From Phycisphaeraceae bacterium (GTDB taxonomy: Bacteria; Planctomycetota; Phycisphaerae; Phycisphaerales; SM1A02), in NCBI GenBank assembly GCA_015709595.1, contig CP054178.1:1426001-1490000 (forward strand): a stretch of DNA of 64,000 bases, read 5' to 3'. The notes under the pieces were generated by a model. It worked only from the letters and a program-made list of their open reading frames with translations. It was not told the origin of the DNA and did not search any database. Positions 41,473-50,472 of the stretch are shown here, one piece after another. The position numbers were made by a program, and so were the translations under genes. Each line of letters begins with the position of its first letter. Within the stretch, counting starts at the first letter, position 1.

Positions 41473-43092
41473 TCAGTGCGTCGCCGCGGCTGGGGCGTGC
41501 TCGACACGGGGGAAGAGCGCGATCTTCTCGACCTTCCGTCCCGCCGTCAGCCCGCCCCAGCGGGCCAGGTCGCGCAGACCGCCCTTCGTCGGGTCGATCT
41601 CGCCGCAGCCGATCGCCCGCCAGAACGCGCTGGTCGCATCCGGCATCACGCACCACAGCAGCAGCGTGGCGATGCGCACCGCTTCGAGACACTGGTGCAG
41701 GATCGAGCCGACCTGCGGAACCCGAGCGGCGTCCCTGGCCATCTTGAAGGGTTCGGTGGCGTTGATGAAGGCGTCCACGCGGCGGATGAGCGCGATGGCC
41801 GCCGCCGCCGCCTCGGCCAGGTCGAAGCGGTCGATGGCGGTGATCGCGGTCTCCACCGCCTCGCGGGCCGACGCGGGCAGGTCGAAGCCCGGCAGGGTGT
41901 ATCGCTCGGGGGCCATCTCGGGCGGGACCGCTCCGTCGAAGTACTTGCCGATCATGGCCGTCACGCGGCTGGCGCAGTTGCCCACGGTGTTGACGAGATC
42001 GGTGTGGTACACGCCGTGGAAGTGCGCCGCCGAGAAGTCCGAGTCGGTCGCGCCCAGCGGCCCCTGGGTGACCATGTAGTAGCGCCAGCCGTCGAGCGAA
42101 TAGGTGCGAAGGTACTGCTCGATGGTGGGCAGGTCGATGAAGTTGCCCAGCGTCTTGGACATCTTCTGCCCCTCGCTGATCCAGAACGAGTGGCAGTAGA
42201 CGTATCGGGGCAGCGTGACCCACTCGTAGCCGGGCCTCGTTCGCAGGGCCAGCAGCATGGCGGGCCAGATGGCCGCGTGGAACCAGAGGATGTCCTTGGC
42301 GATCACGTGGATCGGCCCGCAGGTCCAGTACTTGCGGCGCTCGTCGGTATCGACCGTGGAGAGGTAGTTGAAGAGCGCATCAATCCACACGTAGATGGTG
42401 TGCTGCTCATCGCCGGGGATGCGGATGCCCCACGGGGCGCCGCTTCCCTCGGAAGTGCGGGAGATGGGCACATCCTCCATCTCGCGGATGCGCGCGATGA
42501 TCTCGTTGCGCCGGGCTTCGGGCTTCACGTCGAAGGTGGCGCCGTTGACGGGTTCGCGCCGCTCCAGCAGGGCCAGCAGCGGTTCGCGGTAGGCGCTCAG
42601 ACGAAAGAAGTAGTTGTGTTCCTTCCGGCGCACCAGCGGCTTGCCGTTGATGGGGCTTTGGTAGCCGTACTCCTTGGCCTTGCTGTCGGTGACGTACTCT
42701 TCCTGCCCGGCGTCGTACCAGCCCTCGAAGTCGCCCAGGTAGACGTCGCCGCTGTCCATCAGGGCGCGGACGTAGCGGGCCACGCGGGTTTTATGCCGCT
42801 CCTGCGTGGTGCGGATGAAATCGTCGTTGGAGATGTGCAGGAGGCGGAAGGCGTCCTGAAAGGCCGCGGCGTTCTGATCGGCCCACTGCTGGGGCGTCAG
42901 CCCGCGCTGGGCGGCGGAATCGACCACCTTGGCCGCATGTTCATCGGTGCCCGTCAGATAGAACACGTCGCGCCCGAGGAACCGCATGAACCGGGCCGCC
43001 ACGTCGCACAGCGTGGTGGTGTAGGCGTGGCCGATGTGCGGCTTGTCGTTGACGTAGTAGATCGGCGTGGTGAGGTAGGCGCGGTCGGTCAT
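41473..43092 (-). CDS. metG: Methionyl-tRNA synthetase
   Basis: The 539-residue class I synthetase has HIGH at residues 19-22 and KMSKTLGN near 310. Other family blocks are TGTDEHAAKV, WYDAGQEEYVTDSKAKEYGY, YVWIDALFNY and WPAMLLAL. The connective domain lacks zinc-binding Cys pairs (YVTDSK region), so it is the zinc-free form. The C-terminal dimerisation (tRNA-binding) domain of long MetRS is also absent. The start at 43092 gives MTDRAYLTTPIYYVNDKPHIGH. It charges tRNA-Met, so it links to the Met-sensing leader described at 60641-60842 through the same substrate pool. Confidence 0.96.
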   Translation of the reverse strand: MTDRAYLTTPIYYVNDKPHIGHAYTTTLCDVAARFMRFLGRDVFYLTGTDEHAAKVVDSAAQRGLTPQQWADQNAAAFQDAFRLLHISNDDFIRTTQERHKTRVARYVRALMDSGDVYLGDFEGWYDAGQEEYVTDSKAKEYGYQSPINGKPLVRRKEHNYFFRLSAYREPLLALLERREPVNGATFDVKPEARRNEIIARIREMEDVPISRTSEGSGAPWGIRIPGDEQHTIYVWIDALFNYLSTVDTDERRKYWTCGPIHVIAKDILWFHAAIWPAMLLALRTRPGYEWVTLPRYVYCHSFWISEGQKMSKTLGNFIDLPTIEQYLRTYSLDGWRYYMVTQGPLGATDSDFSAAHFHGVYHTDLVNTVGNCASRVTAMIGKYFDGAVPPEMAPERYTLPGFDLPASAREAVETAITAIDRFDLAEAAAAAIALIRRVDAFINATEPFKMARDAARVPQVGSILHQCLEAVRIATLLLWCVMPDATSAFWRAIGCGEIDPTKGGLRDLARWGGLTAGRKVEKIALFPRVEHAPAAATH

Positions 43093-43173
43093 GGGAGGCG
43101 ATTGTACGGGCATCCGTCGCCAGAAGTCGGCGCGCCGTCATCCCAGTCGCCCCTGACGCGCCGCGACCGGTTC

Positions 43174-43872
43174 TCAAGCCCGTTGAGACGCCCGATGGAA
43201 CCGCGTCTCGACACGCCGTCTGTTCTTGCCGAGCAGCCCCAGCACCAGCAGTGGCAGCACGCCCGGGGCGGGGAACGTGGCGTCGATGGTGAAGGCGAAG
43301 TCGGTGGGGAAGTTCAGGATGCCGGACTGGGAGATGGGCGTCCACTGGGGCACGCCGAAGTGGTCGGAGATGAAGTAGCCCTCCGATCCGTTGACCTGCC
43401 CGTCGCCCGCCGTGCCCCACCAGGCGCGCCCCGCGCCGTTGCCGATGGCGTAGGGGGAGAGCCAATAAACACCCTCAGGCGTATGTTCTCCACGCCCATC
43501 AACCACCACTTCAATCAAGCGCAACTCGGGATCGCCATTCCACACGCCACGATCGGACATGCCGAGGACATGATCGAGCGTGAACATTAACTGTCCAGAA
43601 CCTTGCGCGGATGATAAAAACAGATCCACAGCATAGTTCGATGGAATGTTGTTTGCAGAAACAACCATTTGGAAAGTGATGCTGTTCAGAAAAAAGTGGA
43701 ATCCGACTGTAGCAAAATCATCCGCCGTCCGCGCGCTCGAGACCAGCGTGTTCTGCTCGCTTGGTGAGCGATCTCGAAAGTCGTGCGGTTGGTGGAGGAA
43801 GATGTCTGCCAAGCCGGAAATCGGCCACATTGCCGCGATCAGCAGCATGAACCCGAAGACCCTGAGTGCCAT
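43174..43872 (-). CDS. Secreted PEP-CTERM-like protein
   Basis: The 232-residue product starts with a signal peptide (RVFGFMLLIAAMWPISGLA) and ends in FPAPGVLPLLVLGLLGKNRRR plus a short basic tail, a sorting signal of the PAPG type. GGGAGAG precedes the ATG at 43872. The mature part has several aromatic-rich strands (GVYWLSPYAIGNGAGRAWWGT) as in extracellular beta-sandwich proteins. GC content is lower than in neighbouring genes, and a low-GC sialidase-like gene fragment lies just upstream on the other strand. Confidence 0.82.
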   Translation of the reverse strand: MALRVFGFMLLIAAMWPISGLADIFLHQPHDFRDRSPSEQNTLVSSARTADDFATVGFHFFLNSITFQMVVSANNIPSNYAVDLFLSSAQGSGQLMFTLDHVLGMSDRGVWNGDPELRLIEVVVDGRGEHTPEGVYWLSPYAIGNGAGRAWWGTAGDGQVNGSEGYFISDHFGVPQWTPISQSGILNFPTDFAFTIDATFPAPGVLPLLVLGLLGKNRRRVETRFHRASQRA

Positions 43873-44490
43873 GGCATTCTCTCCCTGATCGTGAGCCAAC
43901 GCCACTGTACACCCCAGCCGAAGCGGGCGGAAGAAGTTTTTGGGATTCCCACAACTTTTTGCTTGACACCACCCGGTTTTTTTTTGCCCAATGCTCAGGC
44001 ATGTTGCCGCGTATTGGTGTTGATGGTGAGTTGTACATTGGCTTCCTGTCCGGGAGTGCCGTTCGCGTGGCACGCAGCGTTTCGCTTGATACCAACGGTG
44101 TCCCACAATTTAGCAGCTTGCTGACCGCCGCGACGGTTGACGCCGGCTACTCGTACGCGTGGTTTCCCGGCAACTTCCGCGTCCCGCGCATCGCCTGTAT
44201 CGCGGTCGATCCCAGCGACTCGAAGAAGGTCCATGCCGTGTGGGCGGACAAGACCAATGCGGTCGGCAGCCGCGTGAACGTGGACCTGTACTGGACCATG
44301 ACGGAGGACGCCACGGCGACCACGGTGTCGTGGCGCACGCCGGAGATCATCATGGGCGGCGAGTCGATCGAGGGCGACCAGTTCTTCCCGTGGATTGAGA
44401 AGGATGCGCACGGTCGGCTCCACTTCCTGTTCATAGATGGGCGACGGGGCCGATGGGCGGGTGCGAATCCACATGACGCGGCGAATGGCA
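43873..44490. other. Low-GC spacer containing a gene fragment
   Basis: This stretch includes a T-rich run (TTTTTTTTT near 43978) rare in this chromosome and the fragment listed at 44001-44450. No complete gene or ribosome-binding site was found. The composition shift suggests recent acquisition or decay. Confidence 0.6.
44001..44450 (+). pseudogene. Sialidase/BNR-repeat-like gene fragment
   Basis: An open frame from the ATG at 44001 encodes about 150 residues of beta-propeller-like sequence: ELYIGFLSGSAVRVARSVS, RIACIAVDPSDSKKVHAVWAD and DQFFPWIEKDAHGRLHFLFID. The last is the D-Q-x-x-P-W and Asp-box-like pattern of BNR/exo-sialidase repeats. It has no signal peptide, no start signal, and after about 44450 the frame runs into sequence antisense to the MFS gene. 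A full-length enzyme would be at least twice as long, so this is the inside of a broken gene. Confidence 0.65.
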
Positions 44491-45873
44491 TCAATGCCCG
44501 CGTCGATGCACCTGCTCCAGCAACCCTTCCCTCGCCATGCGTCGGCGCAGAGCGACGAAACCCAGCGCGCCGGACGTGTTGAGCACGAGCGTGACAAAGA
44601 ACACCCATCCGCCCCCGCCGTGCGCGCCCTGCGTGAGCACGCTGAAGAGTTCGTACAGCCCCACGCCCGCGATGGGCGCGATGATGCCGCGGATGCCGGT
44701 GAGCGTGACGTGAACGCCCATGTAGGCCGAGTCGCGGTGGGCGGGCGCGAAGTCGTGGTGGCCCAGGTTCCACGCCAGCACGCCGCCCCCGTTGGCGATG
44801 CCCGTCAGCACCGCCGACGCGAACATCAGTTCAATCGACTGGAGCATGACCCCGGCCCACATCACGGCTGCGGCGGAGACGTAGGACCAGGCGTGGATCG
44901 AGCGGAACTCCACCACGTGGCGGCGGGTCATGAGTTTCGTCCACAGCGGAATGCTGGGCGGCATGAGAATCGCGGGAATGGCGCTGGTGATGAGAATGCC
45001 CGTGGTGTAGCCGACGTTGAACACCTCCTGCAGCACGATCGCCAGCGGGGCGGTGAGCATCAGGTTGCCCAGCCCGAAGATGAACATGCAGGTCATGAAG
45101 CGTCGGAACATGGGGTCGCCCCGCAGCACCCGCAGAATGGAGGCGGGGTTCATCGAAAGTTGCTGGCTGCGGTCGCCGGTTCGCTCATGCCGGGCCAGGC
45201 GCTTCTGCCCGCGCAGACGGACCGAGCGGTAGATGGCGACGCCGATCAGCCCGCCCAGCGCGCTCAGGGGAAAGAGCCAGTGGAAGGATGATTCGTCCCA
45301 GTCCATGGCCAGCCCCAGCCCGGCGCCGACCAGCGAGATCACGATGCCCTGCACGGTGGCCAGGTTGCCGGCGATGCGGGCGCGGTCCGCGCGGGGGTAG
45401 TTGGCCCCCCAGATGGCGGTGCGCAGGGTGATGACGCCCGTCCAGCAGATGCGCGAGCACATCACCGCGGCGACGAGCAGGTACAGCCCGCCCCGGCTCT
45501 GCTCGGCCATGCCCACGATGGACACGAAGGCCACGGTGGCCAGTTGCAGCCCGACGATGAACTTCACCTTGGCCTTGCCGTGCGCCAGCGAGGCCCAGAT
45601 GAAGCTGGTGATGTTGGCCAGCGACGGCGCGGCGACGACCGCGGCGACGGCGAAGTTGAGCTCCTGCTTGGGCAGCCCGGGCACGCCGTCGAAGGCCTTG
45701 CGCACGATGTTGCCCATCGCGCCGCCCTCGACCGCCGCCAGCATGATCGGCAGGAACCACCAGGCCCAGAGTTCGCGGCCGTAGTTGGCCCGCAGCATGG
45801 GCGGGAGCGTCTTCGGGTGGAAGGACGCGACCATCCGCTGGAGCAGGGCGACCGGGATTCCGGCGTGCTTCAC
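44491..45873 (-). CDS. Major facilitator superfamily transporter
   Basis: The 460-residue protein has about 11-12 membrane helices in two halves joined by a basic loop near residues 215-235 (RSVRLRGQKRLARHERTG). Features such as SRICWTGVITLRTAIWGANYPRADRARIAG between helices 4 and 5 recall the MFS loop with Arg/Asp residues. The C-terminal Arg-rich tail is cytoplasmic. No substrate can be assigned. It is a single-gene unit flanked by a pseudogene and a small lipoprotein gene. Confidence 0.8.
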   Translation of the reverse strand: MKHAGIPVALLQRMVASFHPKTLPPMLRANYGRELWAWWFLPIMLAAVEGGAMGNIVRKAFDGVPGLPKQELNFAVAAVVAAPSLANITSFIWASLAHGKAKVKFIVGLQLATVAFVSIVGMAEQSRGGLYLLVAAVMCSRICWTGVITLRTAIWGANYPRADRARIAGNLATVQGIVISLVGAGLGLAMDWDESSFHWLFPLSALGGLIGVAIYRSVRLRGQKRLARHERTGDRSQQLSMNPASILRVLRGDPMFRRFMTCMFIFGLGNLMLTAPLAIVLQEVFNVGYTTGILITSAIPAILMPPSIPLWTKLMTRRHVVEFRSIHAWSYVSAAAVMWAGVMLQSIELMFASAVLTGIANGGGVLAWNLGHHDFAPAHRDSAYMGVHVTLTGIRGIIAPIAGVGLYELFSVLTQGAHGGGGWVFFVTLVLNTSGALGFVALRRRMAREGLLEQVHRRGH

Positions 45874-46007
45874 GACGGGCAGTTATTCGCTCGCTGAGGG
45901 CGGGAGGCAAGGAGAATGAACAGGCGGCATCGCCGACGGCGGGTCATCATCAGAAGATCGGCTGTCGGTTCGGCTGTGACGGCGGAGATCCGATGGCCCG
46001 AAACGAA

Positions 46008-46029
46008 CACCCCCGGCATAGCCGGGGGC
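46008..46029 (-). terminator. Hairpin terminator after the small lipoprotein gene
   Basis: CCCCCGGC, loop ATA, GCCGGGGG, followed on the minus strand by TGTTCGTTT. It sits about 50 bases past the stop codon of the gene at 46078. Confidence 0.82.
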
Positions 46030-46077
46030 GTCGAGGATCAGCCATGATCAGCCATGTGGTTGACGGGATTGAACGGA

Positions 46078-46353
46078 TCAGTGGGGCTTGCCGCTCACCG
46101 AGACGATCTCGATCGGGTTCAGGCGGCTGGGGTGATCGAGATAGAGGGTGCGTCCGAGGTCTTCCCAGAACAGGCGACCGTTCACGTCGTGGGTGTAGGC
46201 CATGTGGCGCTTCACGTCCGAGCCGCGCTGGTTGAGCGTCATGACTTCGGGGGTCATGTTGCCGGTCACGTCGTTGAGCGAAACCCCCGTCGAACTTCCG
46301 CAGCCGGTGAGCAGCAGCGCGGCGACGGATGCGGCGGCGAGCATGGTCTTCAT
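46078..46353 (-). CDS. Small lipoprotein
   Basis: The 91-residue product has a clear lipoprotein signal with lipobox LLTGC at residues 14-18. The mature protein of about 74 residues is polar: SLNDVTGNMTPEVMTLNQRGSDVKRHMAYTHDVNGRLFWEDLGRTLYLDHPSRL. AGAAGGACG precedes the ATG. No domain is recognised. It is terminated by its own hairpin and is likely exposed in the periplasm. Confidence 0.82.
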   Translation of the reverse strand: MKTMLAAASVAALLLTGCGSSTGVSLNDVTGNMTPEVMTLNQRGSDVKRHMAYTHDVNGRLFWEDLGRTLYLDHPSRLNPIEIVSVSGKPH

Positions 46354-46973
46354 GGATCGTTCGTCCTTCTCTGGAGTGTCTGGGCGTTCACGGGCCACGG
46401 GGAGAGCGCCCCGGGGCGATGCTCCTGTCCACGGACACGTAGGTGTACCATCGGCCGGGAGGGCTGTCAATGCCTCAAGGGATGTCAAAAATCCTCCGGA
46501 CAGGCAAAAACCCCGCCTCGCACCCCCCGCGAAAGGGGTGGATTCGGGGGAACCGCCCCTCGACGGATATCGAACCGGAGGGTAAGGTGGCCCGGAGGAC
46601 GGCCTCCGGCCCCGTCGGGAGCGTGTCGGCGTCCAGACGCTCGAACCACTGAGAACCCCGAGGGATCGCGTTCATTCCGCGGCGAAGATCATGCCTCCCT
46701 TGCGTGGAAGATCGGGTCCGACGGGTCGCGAACCCACCTGATTTCGGGGTTCGAGCACGCGCCGGGGCGGCTTCGGCCGCCCAATGCCGCCCGATGGGGC
46801 CGGGGGCCGTTCGGTGGGCGTGTCGGCGATGACGGTGTACCACGGCCGTGTCGGCCGTGCGGGCGGGGCGGGGCCGCGGACACGGCTCACAGAGCCGTGG
46901 CACACGGCGATGACGGTGTACCACGGCCGTGTCGGCCGTGCGATGCGATCCACGAATCACTCGACCGGCGCCT
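46354..46973. other. 620-base region without a recognised gene; repeats at its right end
   Basis: The first half contains the promoter region of the lipoprotein gene. The middle (46480-46790) is GC-rich with several local stems (such as GGCCCGGAGG...CCTCCGGCCCC near 46590-46607), but no known RNA family was recognised. The right end holds hairpins at 46841-46859, 46881-46899 and 46922-46940 of the CACGGCCG/CACGGCTC families, right against the hit gene. Confidence 0.65.
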
Positions 46974-47522
46974 CTACGCCGCCCCCAGGCCGGCGGTGCG
47001 GATCGTTTCCCGATACGACGCCGCCATGCGGTCGAGCGAGTCCGGGATGACGCGGATATCGCCCACGACGGCCATGAAGTTGGTGTCGCCCGCCCATCGG
47101 GGGACAAGGTGGGCGTGGAGGTGGTCGATCACGCCCGCGCCGGCCGCCTCGCCCTGGTTGATGCCGATGTTGATGCCTTGTGGATTGAGGGTTCGCTCCA
47201 TGAGGTCCGCCGCCAGGTCCACCAGTCGCCAGAATGCGGCCCGCTGGTCGGGCTCGTAGTCCAGCAGTCGGGGGCGCGGCTCGCCCAGGGCGGCCAGCAG
47301 GTGCCCGTTGGCGTAGGGGTAGCGGTTGAGCATCAGCAGCCCGTGGGCGTTGCGATAGACCACGTGGTTGGGCTCATCCATCTCGGGGTGCGACCAGTAG
47401 GCGGCGAAGAACGACCCCGCCGGGGCCTCGCGCAGCGGTTCGGCGCCCAGTTCCCGCGCCTGGCGCGTGAGATCGCGCAGATAGGTCATGCGCCACGGAG
47501 CCCAGAGGTTGGCGTGGTTCAT
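46974..47522 (-). CDS. HIT-family nucleotide hydrolase/transferase
   Basis: The 182-residue protein ends its core with the histidine triad HLHAHLVPRW near residue 138. N-terminal words LWAPWRMTYL and NRYPYANGHLL resemble the Ap4A phosphorylase-like HIT group common in planctomycetes and actinobacteria. NQGEAAGAGVIDHLHAHL is typical. It probably cleaves dinucleoside polyphosphates or similar substrates. The start at 47522 gives MNHANLWAPWR. It is followed by repeats downstream and lies 45 bases after the Nudix gene on the same strand. Confidence 0.9.
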   Translation of the reverse strand: MNHANLWAPWRMTYLRDLTRQARELGAEPLREAPAGSFFAAYWSHPEMDEPNHVVYRNAHGLLMLNRYPYANGHLLAALGEPRPRLLDYEPDQRAAFWRLVDLAADLMERTLNPQGINIGINQGEAAGAGVIDHLHAHLVPRWAGDTNFMAVVGDIRVIPDSLDRMAASYRETIRTAGLGAA

Positions 47523-47567
47523 GGTGGTAGTGAACCAGCATCGTGGACAAAAGTCCAAACGTGACGC

Positions 47568-48080
47568 TCACTCGGCCTGCGACGACTCCACCAGCCGCCA
47601 CGACAGTTCATCGGCTCCCCAGTCGATGTGGGCCATGAAGAACCCCCCGCCGCGATGCTGCTGCACGAGCGGCCACATTACCTCGCGGTCGGTGGATGGA
47701 ATGTCCAGGCCCGGCACGTCCTCCAGCGGCACCCACTCCAGCACGCCCTCCCTGAACTCGGTCCACTTGAGTTCATCGTGGCGCACGGGGCGCGTGACCT
47801 CGAAGAGGAACATCATCCAGTGCGTCTGGTGCTCGTAGGCGCGTTCCGTGACGATGCCGGTGAGGTGGATTTCGTCGTAGGAGAGCGCCAGGCCGATCTC
47901 CTCCTCGATCTCGCGCAGGGCGCACTCGTGCGGGCCTTCGCCCTCGCTCTCGTGCAGCTTGCCGCCGATGGGCGAATACATGCCCGCGTTGGGCATCTGA
48001 CGCCGATGCAGCAGCAGCACGCGCCCGGCGTGGTCGTAGAGGTAGCAGAGGACGGCGATCTTGTGAGGGAGTTCGTTCAT
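47568..48080 (-). CDS. Nudix hydrolase
   Basis: The 170-residue product has a Nudix box GGKLHESEGEGPHECALREI followed by EEEIGL near residues 38-63, with all Glu positions of Gx5Ex7REUxEExGU. Flanking strands include AVLCYLYDHAGRVLLLHRR and THWMMFLFEV. Substrates may be nucleoside diphosphate derivatives such as oxidised (d)NTPs; the family does not fix this. It lies directly upstream of the HIT gene and the two may be cotranscribed. Confidence 0.93.
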   Translation of the reverse strand: MNELPHKIAVLCYLYDHAGRVLLLHRRQMPNAGMYSPIGGKLHESEGEGPHECALREIEEEIGLALSYDEIHLTGIVTERAYEHQTHWMMFLFEVTRPVRHDELKWTEFREGVLEWVPLEDVPGLDIPSTDREVMWPLVQQHRGGGFFMAHIDWGADELSWRLVESSQAE

Positions 48081-48189
48081 CGGTGCGAATCACGCGGTCG
48101 GGGACTTCGATCGCCTTGAGCGTAGCCGTCATGGCGGGCGACGCGGCGTGATGTATCCCGCATCCTCCTTCGCGGCTACAGTCGCGCGC

Positions 48190-49194
48190 ATGCCGCGCGT
48201 TGCGCCCATTCACGCCGAATCGCTGCTGGAGGCGGTGCATCGTCTGCGCGCCGGGCAGCCGGTGGCGTTTCCCACGGAAACGGTGTACGGGCTGGGGGCG
48301 GACGCCTTCAACGTCGAGGCCGTCGAGCGCGTGTACGTGCTCAAGGGACGGCCGACGGACAACCCGCTCATCATCCACGTGGCGGACGCCCGCCTGGCCG
48401 CCGACCGCGTGGTGGCCGCGGGAGCGTGGGGCGACCGCGCCGCCGCGCTGGCGAGGCGTTTCTGGCCCGGTCCGCTGACGCTGGTGCTTCCGAAGCGTCC
48501 GGACCTGCCCAGGCAGGCCACCGCGGGGCGCGACACCGTGGCGGTGCGCTGCCCGGCCCACTCGGGGGCGCAGGCGCTGCTGGGCATGTTCGGTTCGCCC
48601 ATCGCCGCGCCCAGCGCCAACCGGTCGGGTCACGTCTCGCCCACCACCGCGGCGCATGTGGCGGCGGACTTCGACTCGGTGGACGACCTGCTCATCCTCG
48701 ACGGCGGGCCATGCGCGGTGGGCATCGAGTCCACCGTGGTGGACCTGACGAGCGACCCGCCCCGGCTGCTGCGACCGGGGTCGATCACGGTCGAGCTGCT
48801 TCGTGAGGTGATCGGCCACGTCGAGTCGCCGCGCATCGAGTCGCAGGACGCCTCGCCCGGCACGGCGGAACGCCACTATGCGCCGCGCACACCGGCGATC
48901 ATGATGGATCGGGCGGCGATCGAGCGGCGCCTTGCCGAACCGGGGCGACTGGTCGTGCTGGCGATCGAGGGCCTCGGCGTGCTTCCCGTGCGAGACGCGA
49001 CCGCGGAGGGCCGGATCACGACGATTCCCATGCCCGACGCGCCGGAGTCATACGCCCGTCGCCTCTACGACGCCCTGCGCGAGGCCGACACAATCGGGGC
49101 GGCGGCGATTCTGATCGAGCGCCCGCCCGAGAATCCGGGGTTGTGGGCATCCATCCACGATCGACTGCGGCGCGCGACGCGGGCGGAAGTGTGA
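48190..49194 (+). CDS. L-threonylcarbamoyladenylate synthase (Sua5/YwlC)
   Basis: The 334-residue protein has the YrdC/Sua5 core: AFPTETVYGLGADA near residues 25-40, LKGRPTDNPLIIHV, and SANRSGHVSPTTAAHV near 145, with positively charged substrate residues. A Sua5-type C-terminal domain follows (about 205-330, including HYAPRTPAIMMD). It makes threonylcarbamoyl-AMP for the t6A modification of tRNA. The start at 48190 (MPRVAPIHAESLL) is chosen over an ATG at 48148. It lies divergent from the Nudix gene. Confidence 0.94.
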   Translation: MPRVAPIHAESLLEAVHRLRAGQPVAFPTETVYGLGADAFNVEAVERVYVLKGRPTDNPLIIHVADARLAADRVVAAGAWGDRAAALARRFWPGPLTLVLPKRPDLPRQATAGRDTVAVRCPAHSGAQALLGMFGSPIAAPSANRSGHVSPTTAAHVAADFDSVDDLLILDGGPCAVGIESTVVDLTSDPPRLLRPGSITVELLREVIGHVESPRIESQDASPGTAERHYAPRTPAIMMDRAAIERRLAEPGRLVVLAIEGLGVLPVRDATAEGRITTIPMPDAPESYARRLYDALREADTIGAAAILIERPPENPGLWASIHDRLRRATRAEV

Positions 49195-49385
49195 AGTGAT
49201 GGAGTGTGAGTGTGAGGTTTCAAAGTGAGCCGCGACCGTGAGGGAGCGACTTGGCCACGCGTGGCAGTGCTCCAAGCCCGACCTGTTTCATGCAGCGGAC
49301 GTGCATCGAACCGGACACCCCGCCGCTCTCTGACGGTCGCGGCTCGCAGAGCAACGACTGCCCCACGTTCCCACGCTTCATCACT
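49195..49385. repeat. Spacer with inverted GCGACCGTGAGG-type repeats
   Basis: One copy of GAGCCGCGACCGTGAGGGAG at about 49226-49247 and an inverted copy ending GACGGTCGCGGCTCGC near 49330-49349 enclose about 90 bases. They form a potential long stem between the Sua5 gene and the cyclase gene. Confidence 0.75.
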
Positions 49386-50036
49386 TCACTTGATGCTCCG
49401 CAGCACCGCGCGCACCGGGCTGGCGTCGAAGCCCGCGAGCTTGAGCGGCAGGGCGATCAGTTCGTACACGCCCTCCGGCACGTCCGCCAGCGTGACCCCT
49501 TCGAGAATCGCCATGTCGTGGGCGAGAAATCGCTTGTGCGAGGGCAGATCCTTGGAGTGAAACAGGTCCACGCTGGGCGTATCCAGCCCGGCCAGCGTGA
49601 AGCACCGCTCATGCAGCCAGTCCACCAGCGCGGGGTCGAACGCCGCGAAGTCCTCGTTGAAGGCGCAGGGGTCGGGAAACGTGCCGGTGCGGAAGAGCGC
49701 GCGGCGGACACCACGGGCCGCGTCACCGGCGAGATCGTCCACCCTCGCGCGCGAGAGATGACCGAGCCCGAATCGCTCGCCCCGGGAGACGCCCACGTGA
49801 ACGACGCGGCAGGGACCGAGATAGGGCTCAAGCGGGCGGGATTCGATCGACGGCGCGTCAAAGCCGTAGTGACTGGGCGCATCGGCGTGCGCCCCCAGGT
49901 GCACCGTGACCCGCAGCGTGGAGAGCGTCACCGTGTGCCCTCGCTTCATGTCCATCAGCACCTCGCGCGTGGCCGGCGTGTCGCCGGGCCACACGGCGAG
50001 ATCGGGCGTGATGGTGGGGGTGATGTCGTGGAGCAT
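49386..50036 (-). CDS. Cyclase-family metal hydrolase (kynurenine formamidase-like)
   Basis: The 216-residue protein has the family metal motif HLGAHADAPSH near residues 47-57 (the family's HxGTHxDxxxH with Ala for Thr), plus a distant HERCF and H-containing segments (DLPSHKRFLAHDMAI) likely completing the site. WPGDTPATREV and LIALPLKLAG are typical. Such proteins hydrolyse amide or lactone bonds, with N-formylkynurenine the best known. Context gives no tryptophan-degradation genes, so the substrate is open. Confidence 0.88.
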   Translation of the reverse strand: MLHDITPTITPDLAVWPGDTPATREVLMDMKRGHTVTLSTLRVTVHLGAHADAPSHYGFDAPSIESRPLEPYLGPCRVVHVGVSRGERFGLGHLSRARVDDLAGDAARGVRRALFRTGTFPDPCAFNEDFAAFDPALVDWLHERCFTLAGLDTPSVDLFHSKDLPSHKRFLAHDMAILEGVTLADVPEGVYELIALPLKLAGFDASPVRAVLRSIK

Positions 50037-50106
50037 GGATGGGCTGTCGACTCGCGGCTCTTGGCTCCCGTCATTGAGACATGTGCCCCATTCGGCGACA
50101 AATGCG

Positions 50107-50463
50107 TCAGATCAGTCCGGAGTTTCGCACTTCCTCCCGGAGTTCGTTGAGAGGCTCGAACGTGCCGCCTTCACCCCACACCTCCGATTCATGCGATTCA
50201 ACCGCTCGAAGTACCCTCGACAGGACAACCATGAGTTCTTCTTCGTATGCGTGAGGAAGGAGAATCCGAAGCCCGGCCGTCATGGATGCGGATGCTTCAT
50301 TGAACAATCGCGGACCAGCGAGGAGCCGTTCTTCGACGGACATCCGCCGCGACTTCTCGACTTGCTCGCGCGTGACGGATCGTCGAGGGAATGGCCAACC
50401 CTGTGATGCCTGCCTGACCTTGGCGCGTTCGAAGTCGAGGTTGAGATCGGGTGTCGGTTCCAT
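50107..50463 (-). CDS. Small hypothetical protein, second of a pair
   Basis: The 118-residue product includes the phrase REQVEKSRRMSVEERLLAGPRLFNEASASMTAGLRILLP. It resembles a small helical family of the pattern SxEERLxxxxxLxxxAxxxxxxGIRxxxP found in many environmental genomes next to small partner genes. No enzyme motif is visible. It lies nine bases after the gene at 50473 on the same strand, so the two are probably cotranscribed. A toxin-antitoxin-like or sensor pair is possible but unproven. Confidence 0.65.
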   Translation of the reverse strand: MEPTPDLNLDFERAKVRQASQGWPFPRRSVTREQVEKSRRMSVEERLLAGPRLFNEASASMTAGLRILLPHAYEEELMVVLSRVLRAVESHESEVWGEGGTFEPLNELREEVRNSGLI

Positions 50464-50472
50464 GATCCGATT

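Noticed and set aside
41401-43590. Plus-strand frame of 729 codons
   Set aside because: Shadow of metG, without start signal or domain.
46680-46790. tRNA-like remnant (GGGTTCGAGCACG)
   Set aside because: No acceptor or anticodon stem can be built around it.
46054-47259. Plus-strand frame of 401 codons
   Set aside because: Covers repeats and the complement of the lipoprotein and HIT genes.
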